A stretch of DNA of 8,512 nt from Dehalococcoidales bacterium (GCA_016926695.1 JAFGOB010000117.1:1-8512); one strand, 5' to 3'; numbered from the stretch's first letter, positions 1 to 6,053 are shown. Notes: generated by a model from the letters alone, not told the origin. Made by a program: numbers and translations.

Positions 1-6
1 TCACCT

Positions 7-80
7 CCGGAAGGATGGTTCCCGCAGTTCCGGAACATTGGCTCTATACTAACCGGAACTGCGGCTCTCTCAGACCGGTG
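7..80. repeat. Tandem TTCCGG array, left end (inverted copy at right end)
   Basis: Read on the minus strand outward from position 80, a CCGG/TTCCGG motif recurs at plus positions 75-78, 53-58, 30-35 and 7-12, so the spacing is 22, 23 and 23 bp. Units also share an AGAGCC-like block about 10-14 bp after the motif. Positions 22-33 and 53-64 form a perfect 12-bp inverted repeat (CCGCAGTTCCGG / CCGGAACTGCGG). The last ~60 bp of the window carry the same motifs with identical 22/23 spacing in the opposite orientation. Such arrays can be recombinase or transposase binding sites; that role is inference, because no recombinase gene is visible. Confidence 0.7.
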
Positions 81-82
81 TA

Positions 83-122
83 GACATCTGAGCAGACTCT
101 GAATTTGAATTCACGTGTGGGT
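83..122. repeat. Second dispersed repeat (copy 1), upstream of TA module 1
   Basis: The 14-mer TTTGAATTCACGTG at 104-117 is repeated exactly at 6226-6239, and the match continues to about position 122 with two differences. The preceding bases (CAGACT with a TCTG before it) also resemble those at 6215-6226. A degenerate copy lies at 757-787, so the first toxin-antitoxin module is bracketed by direct copies. Confidence 0.5.
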
Positions 123-170
123 TGAAGAAAATATACTGGCAAACGTTTTCCTGTAAAGAAAATGCCGTTA

Positions 171-209
171 TGTTAGAATATTAGCGTATCTATTATCAAG
201 TAGAGGTGA
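171..209 (+). promoter_or_regulatory. Extended -10 promoter and ribosome binding site of TA module 1
   Basis: TG-T-TAGAAT at 171-179 fits an extended -10 element; the matching -35 position (around 151-156, CTGTAA) is poor, which is usual for extended -10 promoters. AGAGGTGA at 202-209 is a strong Shine-Dalgarno a few bases before the ATG at 213 and supports that start. Transcription was not observed; this is sequence reading only. Confidence 0.4.
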
Positions 210-212
210 CGT

Positions 213-443
213 ATGTCCAACCAAGAAACCCTTCTGGAGGAGGCGCTGAAACTGCCGCCGGTCGAGCGCGCTGAGTTGATTGAAAGACTGCTTTCAAGTT
301 TTGAGTTTCGTTCCCGGAAAGAAATTGATGCTTTGTGGGCTGAAGAGGCGGAAGATCGGATTGATGCATTCGAGCGAGGTGAGATAGAAGAAATCCCCGC
401 AGAACAGGTATTTGCTGAAATCGAGAAGAACAAGCATTTATGA
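213..443 (+). CDS. Addiction-module antitoxin (Unstab_antitox type)
   Basis: This 76-aa acidic, helical protein has the typical start of the 'putative addiction module component' antitoxins: a leucine/proline-rich segment LEEALKLPPVERAELIERLL (about residues 7-26), then an acidic tail with EIDALWAEEAEDR and the repeat-like GEIEEIPAEQVFAEI. In this family the C-terminal half wraps and neutralises a RelE/ParE-type toxin encoded immediately downstream, and the complex usually represses its own operon. The start is fixed by the strong Shine-Dalgarno at 202-209. The stop codon overlaps the toxin ATG (ATGA at 440-443), the usual translational coupling. The partner toxin carries a nonsense codon, so this may now be an orphan antitoxin. 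Confidence 0.85.
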   Translation: MSNQETLLEEALKLPPVERAELIERLLSSFEFRSRKEIDALWAEEAEDRIDAFERGEIEEIPAEQVFAEIEKNKHL

Positions 444-745
444 GAATCGGATTTCTTAATCTTGCAAAAACCGACTTTACGGCAGCTGTCTTATAATATA
501 ATGAGCAAAGCGAGGGTTTAGGCTTTGAATTTGCAGCCGAGGTAAACCGTACACTGGAACGAATACTACAGTACCCAGAGGCCTGGCCAAAAATATCAAA
601 ACGTACTCGTCGCTGCCGGACCAACAGGTTTCCTTACGGATTGATCTACCAGGTTCGCGAGGATAGGATACTGATCGTAGCAATTATACACCTTAGTAGA
701 AATCCGGAAACCTTGAAAAGGCGACTAGAAAAACTAGACAAATAG
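440..745 (+). pseudogene. ParE/RelE-type toxin interrupted by in-frame TAA
   Basis: Reading from the ATG at 440, which overlaps the antitoxin stop, the frame encodes a ParE/RelE-superfamily toxin of normal length (101 codons to TAG at 743-745) except for a TAA at 494-496, codon 19. Before the stop is MRIGFLNLAKTDFTAAVL. After it come YNEQSEGLGFEFAAEV, a helix with RTLERI, YPEAWPKI, RFPYGLIYQV and IVAIIHLSRNPETLKRRL, all hallmarks of the family. Homologues generally read A-V-x-Y-Y-N here, so the TAA most simply replaces a tyrosine codon (TAT or TAC) by a single base change. The remaining frame is undamaged, suggesting a recent mutation or a sequencing error. No convincing internal restart with a Shine-Dalgarno is seen. 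RelE members cleave mRNA and ParE members poison gyrase; the sequence does not decide between them. Confidence 0.85.
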
Positions 746-756
746 TTATTATATGG

Positions 757-787
757 AACTCTCCTTTCTAGAACAGTGATTCAACGT
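757..787. repeat. Second dispersed repeat (copy 2, degenerate), after TA module 1
   Basis: AACTCTCCTTTCTAGAACAG at 757-776 aligns with 6205-6223 with two substitutions and one gap, and the following GATTCAACGT resembles the GAATTCACGT of the other copies. It is in the same orientation as the copies at 83-122 and 6205-6244. The rest of 788-900 is AT-rich and shows no gene or clear hairpin. Confidence 0.4.
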
Positions 788-903
788 ATAAATTCAATGG
801 ATATTTCCACAATACACCGTAATAATATTTGAGATGAAAATTAAGGTAACGCAATGTAGTAAAACCCATAAAACCTATATTAGTTTCAGCCTAAATATTC
901 TAT

Positions 904-1014
904 GATCAGAGTCTTGTTGGTAGTATTGCAGGTGCCACTTTACTGGTTATAGTTATACTAATGTATTCAGTAGCTACGGGGCGGGTACCACTTTATGGAA
1001 ATCTGGAAGAATGA
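904..1014 (+). other. Short open frame with hydrophobic segment, ATGA-overlapping the nuclease-like gene
   Basis: An open stretch from just after TAA at 892-894 to TGA at 1012-1014 reads DQSLVGSIAGATLLVIVILM then YSVATGRVPLYGNLEE. That resembles one membrane-spanning helix plus a short tail. The only ATG in frame is at 961 and would give just 17 residues; it lacks a Shine-Dalgarno. The TGA overlaps the ATG of the next gene as ATGA. It could be a truncated gene end, a leader that couples translation, or chance. A weak promoter-like pair (TTGCAG 926-931, TATAGT 948-953, 16-bp spacer) overlaps the region and could drive the downstream gene. Confidence 0.25.
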
Positions 1015-2132
1015 CAAAGTCACTAGACGAGATGTTCCCGGATAAGAAACTTAGGGATTTACCGCCGTCTGATTGGCGGCGCTGGATGTTGCTTGAAAGC
1101 CCAAGGGCAAAGGATATACGAGGGTGCGTGGCTAGGCTTTTAGCATTTGCAAAGAACCAAAAAGTATTGGACGCCGAAATGTTGTCCAGAATAACAAGCA
1201 AGGACAACGACCAATTTCTAAGTGCAATCCACGAGTTGGCTATAGGTGAGTTTTTAAGTTCTATTGGCGATATTAATTGGCGCCCACCCGGTCGTGATTC
1301 ACGTATTGGCGAGTTTACATTGCTACCAAAAAACTACGAACCCATCTTTGTTGAGGTTAAAACGGTCTTTGAGTCAACAGAGGAACGAAAGCGATCTTTG
1401 AATTGGGGCACCATGCGGGAAGTAGTCCATCAAATTGCTTCCCCGTTCATGTTAAGTGTTGAGTTCACTAAGCTAGAGTGCAATGTTGTGGCTGGGCATT
1501 TTCGTCCTTGGGTCAAACGCCAAATAATTGATCTTAAAAAGGAACTAACAAAAGAAGGCCAACAAAAGGAAGTCATTTTTCAGGACAAATCTGATAACGG
1601 TGATAGTATTGAGGCCGTAGTACAATTCACGAAGATGTTTGACAATGACCTGCCTACTAGTTGCAGCCATAGCTCTGGAGGTTTTAGTGACCTGCACGAG
1701 CGTGTAATAGGGGTAATAGATGGGGCACTAAGCCAGTTGCCAGACAATCAGTCAACATTGGTGCTTGTTGCCAGTACAGAATGGGTAGGCTTGGACGAAA
1801 ACTCAATGATAGCTGCTATGTTTAGTCTTCCGAAGGTTACTACCAGGTTTTATACAGAACCACCCACAGGCGAGCAGCAAAAAGACACTGATTCAAGCAT
1901 TCATTATGAATTGCAGGGTATTGTCCAAAAGACGATACGTAAAAGGTTAAGCGCTGTGGGAGTATGGCATCACAAATGGACGCCCGAGCCATCAGGGCTA
2001 CTTGATATTTACCATAACCCCCTCGGAGGAAGACAGATACCCTACAAGGTCTTCGAGCATCCGAAGATCTGCCAACTTATCCCCCAAAGCAAGGGTATTA
2101 TGGAATGGGTGCCATCTCGTCCGGCTGAATAG
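1011..2132 (+). CDS. Orphan PD-(D/E)XK nuclease-like protein
   Basis: A 373-aa protein; I do not recognise a named family. Residues 69-117 look like the core of a PD-(D/E)XK nuclease: a helix with SAIHELAIGEFL (H74, E75), a loop, then IGEF (E101, in the place usually held by P-D) and FVEVKTV, whose E115-x-K117 fits the (D/E)XK motif after a 14-residue gap. Residues 170-260 are mixed, with an acidic patch. The C-terminus (about 301-345) has QKTIRKRLSAVGVW and then LDIYHNPLGGRQIP, a pattern I associate with orphan restriction-like proteins, recalled and not checked. It has no signal peptide or membrane segment, so it is probably cytoplasmic. The first ATG overlaps a short upstream frame and has a poor Shine-Dalgarno; ATG at 1032 is an alternative. 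No methyltransferase or other partner is encoded beside it. Defence or DNA processing is inference only. Confidence 0.6.
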   Translation: MTKSLDEMFPDKKLRDLPPSDWRRWMLLESPRAKDIRGCVARLLAFAKNQKVLDAEMLSRITSKDNDQFLSAIHELAIGEFLSSIGDINWRPPGRDSRIGEFTLLPKNYEPIFVEVKTVFESTEERKRSLNWGTMREVVHQIASPFMLSVEFTKLECNVVAGHFRPWVKRQIIDLKKELTKEGQQKEVIFQDKSDNGDSIEAVVQFTKMFDNDLPTSCSHSSGGFSDLHERVIGVIDGALSQLPDNQSTLVLVASTEWVGLDENSMIAAMFSLPKVTTRFYTEPPTGEQQKDTDSSIHYELQGIVQKTIRKRLSAVGVWHHKWTPEPSGLLDIYHNPLGGRQIPYKVFEHPKICQLIPQSKGIMEWVPSRPAE

Positions 2133-2190
2133 ACTGTTCTTCAAGATATACGGGGACAAAAAAATATCTAACATACTTGCAGGTAGAATC

Positions 2191-2250
2191 TGCTTTCGAA
2201 GCTCAAGGTACTACCTACTGTTATCCCGGCTCCACCAAATTTTCACCGAT
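2191..2250. repeat. Module-boundary repeat, copy A
   Basis: TGCTTTCGAAGCTCAAGGTA followed by CTACCTACTGTTATCCCGGC, then TCCACCAAAT and TTTCACCGAT. It aligns with copy C (5951-6050) but lacks about 32 bp between CCACCAAAT and TTTCACCGAT. AGGTACTACCT at 2206-2216 is a perfect small palindrome. It lies between the convergent nuclease-like gene and the ABC permease, so it could also contribute a weak bidirectional stop; no convincing terminator is seen in 2133-2265. Confidence 0.6.
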
Positions 2251-2265
2251 AACGAGCAGTTATTC

Positions 2266-3054
2266 TTAGCGTGTTTGATCTGCCCTATTCCACCAGACGA
2301 AGGTTGCGACCAACCCGGCGATACCTGTCAGCATCACTATGAGATAGCTGATAATGCTTGTTTGCCCGGAGGAAGTTTCAGTCTGGGTACCATGCAACGC
2401 CGGAATAGACCAGGGGAAATAGTCACCCCAGCCCATAACACCAAGTACTTGAGCCGCTAGCAGCAGACCTATCAGAACCCCGAGGGGGGATAAATAGCCG
2501 CGCCCGATATTGGCCGCCAGACACACGGGGGCGATAACCGCGATGGTAAGGCCGGCTATGGTCAGAAAATTACCAGCCGACCTGGAAGCAAGTTCCGCAG
2601 ACCAGCCGGGGACATCCACGGCAAAGCCGACAGCAAATCCCAGAGCTAGTGCCCAAACTGAAAGCAGAACGCTCCATCCAGCTATCACGGTGAACTTGGC
2701 AGCCACGATCGACCATCTCGGGGAAGGCAAAGCCAGCAGGTCCTTCATAGTGCGATCGCTGTACTCCCGGCCAAACACCCAAACGGAAATAAAGCCGAAC
2801 AATAGAAGTCCGATAATAGCGATTGTTTGGTTCAACATGGAAAAATAGGCGGACCAATCCGCAGTGCCGGCTACCAGTTGCGCTTTGGAACCAATAAGAC
2901 CCAAACTGCGCGCACGTTCCGGGTCCTTGAGGATGATCATAAATAATCCCCCCACGAAGGGCATAATCGAGATAATCAGAGTGGTTATCCAGACTATCTT
3001 GGAACGCCGTACCTTCAGTAATTCAACCCAGAGAGCGGCGTTGTAGCTTTTCAT
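2266..3054 (-). CDS. ABC-2 type transporter permease
   Basis: A 262-aa integral membrane protein with about six hydrophobic segments, near residues 18-40, 72-92, 114-140, 164-182, 187-207 and 232-255. After the second comes WVFGREYSDRTMKDLLALP (about 91-109), the cytoplasmic coupling segment typical of ABC-2 permeases of drug, bacitracin or lantibiotic exporters. The length suits a subunit that dimerises with two copies of the neighbouring ATPase. Its ATG overlaps the ATPase stop by 4 nt (ATGA, 3051-3054), so the pair is almost certainly co-translated. The substrate cannot be read from the sequence. It is the last gene of a three-gene operon headed by a TetR regulator. Confidence 0.85.
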   Translation of the reverse strand: MKSYNAALWVELLKVRRSKIVWITTLIISIMPFVGGLFMIILKDPERARSLGLIGSKAQLVAGTADWSAYFSMLNQTIAIIGLLLFGFISVWVFGREYSDRTMKDLLALPSPRWSIVAAKFTVIAGWSVLLSVWALALGFAVGFAVDVPGWSAELASRSAGNFLTIAGLTIAVIAPVCLAANIGRGYLSPLGVLIGLLLAAQVLGVMGWGDYFPWSIPALHGTQTETSSGQTSIISYLIVMLTGIAGLVATFVWWNRADQTR

Positions 3055-3974
3055 TTTCGGTCTCCGTTTCCCCCGATTATACGCATGAAATGGGACTCCA
3101 GATCATCGTGCTGGATATGGAGCTGGGTGATACGGGCCCCGGCCCCCATGAGCAATGCAGCGATATCATCAGGGTGCGATACGGCGCGGTCGTCATTGAT
3201 CTCAATAATGCCGTCTGGAGTACCCTCGATATTGAAACCGGCGGCGGTCAGCGTTTCACCGGCGGCGCCGTTGTCCCTGGTATCAATTACCAGCCTCGGG
3301 CGGAGCCGCTGTTCCAGGCTAACGGTATCAAGTTCCTCGATAAGATGTCCCTCGTGGATAATGCCAATACGGGTAGCCAGGCGGGCGACCTCATCCAGAA
3401 TGTGGCTGGACATCAAGACGGTGGTGCCATATACACGGGACAGGTTACGCAGCATCTCCCGGATTTCCACGATGCCGGCGGGATCCAGGCCGTTAGCCGG
3501 TTCATCGAGGATGACCAGTTCAGGTTCATGGATTAGCGCCCGGGCCAGTCCCAGCCGCTGTGAATTGCCATGTGAGAGCGTACGGGCGCGGCGGTCGGCG
3601 TACGGGGTGACCGCCAGTTTGTCCATGATACGGTCTACGGCTAGAACGTCGGCAACACCATAGAGCCTTCGGGTTATTTCCAGGTTTTCACGCACGGTCA
3701 GATCCGGGTACGCAGACGGAACATCGACAAGATACCCGACCTTGGACCAGATATCAGAGTAACCGGCCTGCATCTTCTGGTCAAATAGTCTGACAAAACC
3801 GGATGACGGGCGAATCATACCCAACAGCATGCGGATAGTTGTCGTTTTACCGGCACCGTTGAGGCCGAGAAATCCGTAAATTTCTCCCTGGTTTATAGAC
3901 AGGGACAGGTTATCAACGGCAAGGACATCACGAAAGCACTTTATCAGACCGTTAAGTTCTACAATTTTATTCAT
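3051..3974 (-). CDS. ABC transporter ATP-binding protein (drug/peptide exporter type)
   Basis: A complete nucleotide-binding domain, about 307 aa. Counting from the optional GTG at 3980, Walker A is GLNGAGKTT (39-47), the signature is LSHGNSQR (135-142, a variant of LSGGQ), Walker B is LVILDE with D159 and E160, the D-loop is NGLDP and the switch histidine is in SSHILDE (H193). The Q-loop position lies near YLVDVPSAYPDLT and has aspartate where glutamine or glutamate is usual, as in BcrA-like ATPases. After about residue 225 comes a C-terminal extension common in this group. It hydrolyses ATP at the inner membrane face to power the permease. ATG at 3974 is preferred by codon; GTG at 3980 is equally open, and neither has ideal ribosome-binding spacing. 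It begins 9 nt after the TetR stop. Confidence 0.9.
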   Translation of the reverse strand: MNKIVELNGLIKCFRDVLAVDNLSLSINQGEIYGFLGLNGAGKTTTIRMLLGMIRPSSGFVRLFDQKMQAGYSDIWSKVGYLVDVPSAYPDLTVRENLEITRRLYGVADVLAVDRIMDKLAVTPYADRRARTLSHGNSQRLGLARALIHEPELVILDEPANGLDPAGIVEIREMLRNLSRVYGTTVLMSSHILDEVARLATRIGIIHEGHLIEELDTVSLEQRLRPRLVIDTRDNGAAGETLTAAGFNIEGTPDGIIEINDDRAVSHPDDIAALLMGAGARITQLHIQHDDLESHFMRIIGGNGDRK

Positions 3975-3983
3975 ATTCACCCG

Positions 3984-4586
3984 CTACGCCACACTAAGGT
4001 AACCGGTCAGGCAATCCACCAGCATAGCCGTCACCCGGTTATACATATCTTTTCCCAGATCTTCTTGCTGCAGTGCGATGTGGTACACCGAAGCTATCAT
4101 GTTTCCGGCCACCGTTACATCGATATCCGGACGAATAACTCCCTGCTCCTGCCAGCGGCTGATCATTTCCGCCATAAAGGAAATATCCTGGCGGTAATGT
4201 TCCTTAAAATGCTCGGAGGACATGTAACCGGCCATAGCCTCCATTTCTCCCGGGTTGAACACCAATTGCAGCAGGGGATCTTCTTCCAGGAGAAGAAAAG
4301 ACTTTTGTAAAAAGAAACGCAGCCGTTCGATGGGTTCATGAATAGCTTCCAGCTTCATTATCATTTCCTGCTGGAGTCTGGCTTCTGACTCTTCATGGAT
4401 GGCCATAAACAGGGCTTCTTTAGAATCAAAGAACTTATAAAATGAACCCTTGGCAATACCGGCGGCTTTAGCCAGTTCATCTACGCTGGTTTTCCTGATG
4501 CCGTACTTGATAAAGTACGCCCTGCCTTTTTGTATTAAGTTCCGCCTGATGCGGTCTTTATTCTCCGCTGAAAACGCTCTTCCCAT
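3984..4586 (-). CDS. TetR/AcrR family transcriptional regulator
   Basis: A 200-aa one-component repressor. The N-terminal helix-turn-helix is textbook: KTSVDELAKAAGIAKGSFY followed by KFFDSKEALF (about residues 32-60). The remaining helices form the variable ligand-binding and dimerisation domain. The gene is first in the operon, directly before the ABC ATPase and permease, so it most likely represses their transcription and its own until the exported compound or a related ligand binds. The inverted repeats over the promoter at 4601-4631 are the obvious operator. The ATG at 4584-4586 has only a weak AGGG ribosome-binding site, but upstream there is no better start. Confidence 0.9.
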   Translation of the reverse strand: MGRAFSAENKDRIRRNLIQKGRAYFIKYGIRKTSVDELAKAAGIAKGSFYKFFDSKEALFMAIHEESEARLQQEMIMKLEAIHEPIERLRFFLQKSFLLLEEDPLLQLVFNPGEMEAMAGYMSSEHFKEHYRQDISFMAEMISRWQEQGVIRPDIDVTVAGNMIASVYHIALQQEDLGKDMYNRVTAMLVDCLTGYLSVA

Positions 4587-4600
4587 GTAACAATAACCCT

Positions 4601-4653
4601 ATGACTATAATAGTATATACAGTCATACTATGATATCTTTGGCAGATTGTCAA
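4601..4653 (-). promoter_or_regulatory. Promoter and operator of the tetR-ABC operon
   Basis: On the minus strand TTGACA (4653-4648) is followed by a 17-bp spacer and TAGTAT (4630-4625), a good sigma-70-type promoter about 40 bp before the TetR ATG. Two interleaved inverted repeats cover the -10 and the predicted start site: ATAGTAT/ATACTAT (4610-4616 and 4625-4631) and ATGACT/AGTCAT (4601-4606 and 4621-4626). Position and dyad form fit a TetR operator giving autoregulation; binding itself is inferred. Confidence 0.65.
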
Positions 4654-4700
4654 TAGTTGGATGAAGATAATGCCCAGCAAAGATTATATGCGGAGGAGGG

Positions 4701-4832
4701 ATGCTGTATTTTTACCAGGTTAAATGCGGAGCGGAAAATCCTGCCTGTTATAACCCCGGCTTCCCTTTACTGGACCCGAACCAGTATTTAGGAAACAATA
4801 GCAAAAGTGGTGGAAAAAGTACTACCTATTGA
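4701..4832 (+). CDS. Possible 43-aa small protein (uncertain)
   Basis: An open frame starts with ATG at 4701 directly behind a purine-rich GGAGGAGGG (4692-4700) and ends with TGA at 4830-4832 inside repeat copy B. It would encode a 43-residue peptide beginning MLYFYQVKCGAENPACYNPG, with two cysteines, and ending in a glycine/serine-rich tail. It runs divergently from the TetR gene. I recognise no family. A stretch at 4741-4764 (CTGCCTGTTATAACCCCGGC and on) resembles the boundary repeat, so the frame may simply cross decayed repeat DNA. The strong ribosome-binding-like sequence is the main argument for it. Confidence 0.2.
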   Translation: MLYFYQVKCGAENPACYNPGFPLLDPNQYLGNNSKSGGKSTTY

Positions 4833-4846
4833 TACCCCGGCTCCAC
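4811..4846. repeat. Module-boundary repeat, copy B
   Basis: TGGAAAAAGTACTACCTATT followed by GATACCCCGGCTCCAC matches copy C at both its left edge (GGAAAAAG) and its core (ACCTATTGATACCCCGGCTCCAC) but lacks about 18 bp between them. Downstream, TTAGCTTCAAAATCC resembles TTAGCCTCAAAAACC of copy C. A further degenerate stretch lies at 4741-4764. Copy B separates the ABC operon from the MNT-HEPN module and supplies half of the hairpin that ends the latter. Confidence 0.6.
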
Positions 4847-4884
4847 TTAGCTTCAAAATCCACGGGCAGGGGTAACAATAGGTA
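4814..4884 (-). terminator. Rho-independent terminator-like hairpin after the HEPN gene
   Basis: TACCTATTGATACCCC (4823-4838) pairs with GGGGTAACAATAGGTA (4869-4884): a 16-bp stem with one mismatch and a 30-nt loop. Read on the minus strand, the hairpin starts directly after the HEPN stop codon and is followed by a T5 run (4818-4814). This fits a factor-independent terminator for the MNT-HEPN operon, though the loop is long. One arm is the core of repeat copy B. Confidence 0.55.
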
Positions 4885-5319
4885 CTAACGATCAAATCCC
4901 AGGATAGAACTCGCTTCCCGGATAAATTCTTCAGCGGATTTGATTACCGCATCCGCTCCTTCTCTCGAAAAATCGGCTTCGTAATCTGCTGCTTCTCTTA
5001 AATTCATTGCATTTAGCAAATTACGAATATATCGAATATCGAGCAATTTCTCCTCAACAAATAAAGCCTTTAAGCCTACCGCAAGCGCATAGTGGCTCTT
5101 TTCCCGGTAGTTTCTGGAATACAATAAGGCTCTGGCAGCATGAAACATGGCATAATATCCCTGTATCGTAGACCATTTATAACGCTCAGTTTCGAAACCA
5201 ATTGAAGCGTCATCAAGATCACTCTGGGCAACTGCTATCTCTTTCTTGACTAAGTCTTTTCCTCTGGGGAAAACGATTATTTTGCCACTCTCAAGGAATT
5301 TATTAAACTCAGGATTCAT
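4885..5319 (-). CDS. HEPN domain toxin (HepT-like) of an MNT-HEPN pair
   Basis: A 144-aa, mostly helical protein from the ATG at 5319 (MNPEFNKF); the longer frame from 5361 would overlap the upstream gene by 53 nt and is less likely. It shows the HEPN signature: YYAMFHAARALLYSRNY, then R69-x6-H76 (RNYREKSH), the R-x4-6-H active-site motif of HEPN ribonucleases, followed by Y77. Known HepT proteins are toxins that cleave RNA and are held inactive by the partner MNT nucleotidyltransferase, in studied cases by AMPylation of a tyrosine close to the HEPN histidine. Here the MNT gene lies upstream with an 11-nt overlap, so the two are coupled. The catalytic residues are intact, so the toxin is probably functional. 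Confidence 0.85.
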   Translation of the reverse strand: MNPEFNKFLESGKIIVFPRGKDLVKKEIAVAQSDLDDASIGFETERYKWSTIQGYYAMFHAARALLYSRNYREKSHYALAVGLKALFVEEKLLDIRYIRNLLNAMNLREAADYEADFSREGADAVIKSAEEFIREASSILGFDR

Positions 5320-5869
5320 TAGAGCCACTTTCCCATAAAACAATACCTTTTTCAACCTCACCTAGAAATACCTGCTCAGACTCTCCAGATTTCAGGAGCT
5401 CAACCGGAGTTTTGATAATAGGCTGCATGTGTATCTCTTCATATCCCTTAGGAAATTGGAAATTTTCCATTACCCGGTTTACCTGCTCTCTTTTACCGGT
5501 AACAACAAAAACATCCATATCGCTTTTTGAATTATCTGTGCCTTGAGAGCAACTACCAAAAAGAATAATACGTTTTGTAGTATCTTTTAATTTCTCTACG
5601 AGAGGTTCCAGCAACAATAGATTAGTCAGCTTTTTGAACTCAAGTATGGCAGGGTTAGAGGAATCCACTGTATAAAACAGCATTCTCCACTCCTGTCTGC
5701 GTCTGACTACGCCAGCGGTAAATAGCTCGTTTAAAGCACGGTTGGCCGATCCGGAAGCTATTCCAATTCGTCTCACAATTTCTCTTTCATGAAATTCCTT
5801 ATCCGAATACTTGGATAAAAATTGCAGGATTTTTTGGTTGACCGTAGAAACTAATATTTTACTTATCAT
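5309..5869 (-). CDS. Winged-helix nucleotidyltransferase (MNT) antitoxin
   Basis: A 186-aa two-domain protein. Residues 1-70 form a winged helix-turn-helix (FHEREIVRRIGIASGSANRA with a following wing). Residues 98-150 form a minimal nucleotidyltransferase with FGSCSQGTDNSKSDMDVFVV: G105-S106 and the metal ligands D117 and D119. In MNT-HEPN modules this partner neutralises the HEPN toxin, for example by nucleotide transfer; the fused DNA-binding domain suggests it also represses the operon. ATG at 5869 is chosen because GGAG lies 6 nt before it; an ATG at 5881 overlaps that ribosome-binding site and starts only about 12 nt after the predicted transcript start. The stop overlaps the HEPN start by 11 nt. 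The palindromic promoter upstream is the likely operator. Confidence 0.85.
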   Translation of the reverse strand: MISKILVSTVNQKILQFLSKYSDKEFHEREIVRRIGIASGSANRALNELFTAGVVRRRQEWRMLFYTVDSSNPAILEFKKLTNLLLLEPLVEKLKDTTKRIILFGSCSQGTDNSKSDMDVFVVTGKREQVNRVMENFQFPKGYEEIHMQPIIKTPVELLKSGESEQVFLGEVEKGIVLWESGSNES

Positions 5870-5874
5870 ATTGC

Positions 5875-5928
5875 GCTCCATATTATGAGCATTACGCTCA
5901 TTATAATGAGCGCCAAGTATTGAGTCAA
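5875..5928 (-). promoter_or_regulatory. MNT-HEPN promoter buried in a GAGC/GCTC palindrome
   Basis: On the minus strand TTGACT (5928-5923), a 17-bp spacer and TATAAT (5905-5900) give a near-consensus promoter. The -10 is the centre of a perfect 16-bp palindrome, GCTCATTATAATGAGC (5896-5911). A further half-site makes a second perfect dyad, ATGAGC-N5-GCTCAT (5885-5901), and GCTC at 5875-5878 adds another. The spaced half-sites suggest cooperative binding of a dimeric regulator, most likely the winged helix of the MNT protein. GGAG inside the 5875-5881 half-site also serves as ribosome-binding site for the ATG at 5869. Confidence 0.75.
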
Positions 5929-5950
5929 CATAGACTACGGATGGCCTTCC

Positions 5951-6050
5951 AGGAAAAAGCTGCTTTCGAAGGTCACGGTACCTATTGATACCCCGGCTCC
6001 ACCAAATCTTCTATTAGCCTCAAAAACCGGTAAGATGCTTTTCACCGATT
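5951..6050. repeat. Module-boundary repeat, copy C (longest)
   Basis: The most complete copy, about 100 bp: AGGAAAAAGCTGCTTTCGAA, GGTCACGGTACCTATTGATA, CCCCGGCTCCACCAAATCTT, then CTATTAGCCTCAAAAACCGG and a tail ending TTTTCACCGAT. Copies A, B and D are variants with internal gaps or different flanks. The two ends are faintly similar in inverted order (GAAAAAGCTGCTT against GAAAAGCATCTT), as in miniature mobile elements. The stretch GGCTCCACCA resembles a tRNA/tmRNA 3' end but no cloverleaf can be folded. It separates MNT-HEPN from VapBC. Confidence 0.65.
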
Positions 6051-6053
6051 AAA

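Noticed and set aside
7..80. CRISPR array suggested by regularly spaced motifs at the window ends
   Set aside because: Only 6-8 bp are conserved per unit and the period of 22-23 bp is far shorter than a repeat plus spacer; no cas genes.
2002..2460. 152-codon plus-strand frame
   Set aside because: It overlaps the end of the nuclease-like gene and the end of the ABC permease and crosses repeat copy A; no protein family features.
3085..3663. Long plus-strand frames opposite the ABC ATPase
   Set aside because: Antisense shadows of a gene with complete Walker A, signature, Walker B and switch motifs; serine/arginine-rich with no recognisable domain.
5951..6005. tRNA or tmRNA 3' end suggested by GGCTCCACCA in the boundary repeat
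   Set aside because: The preceding bases do not give a TTCRANN T-loop with a 5-bp stem and no acceptor partner or cloverleaf is found. An attachment-site relic of a tmRNA gene remains possible but is not shown.
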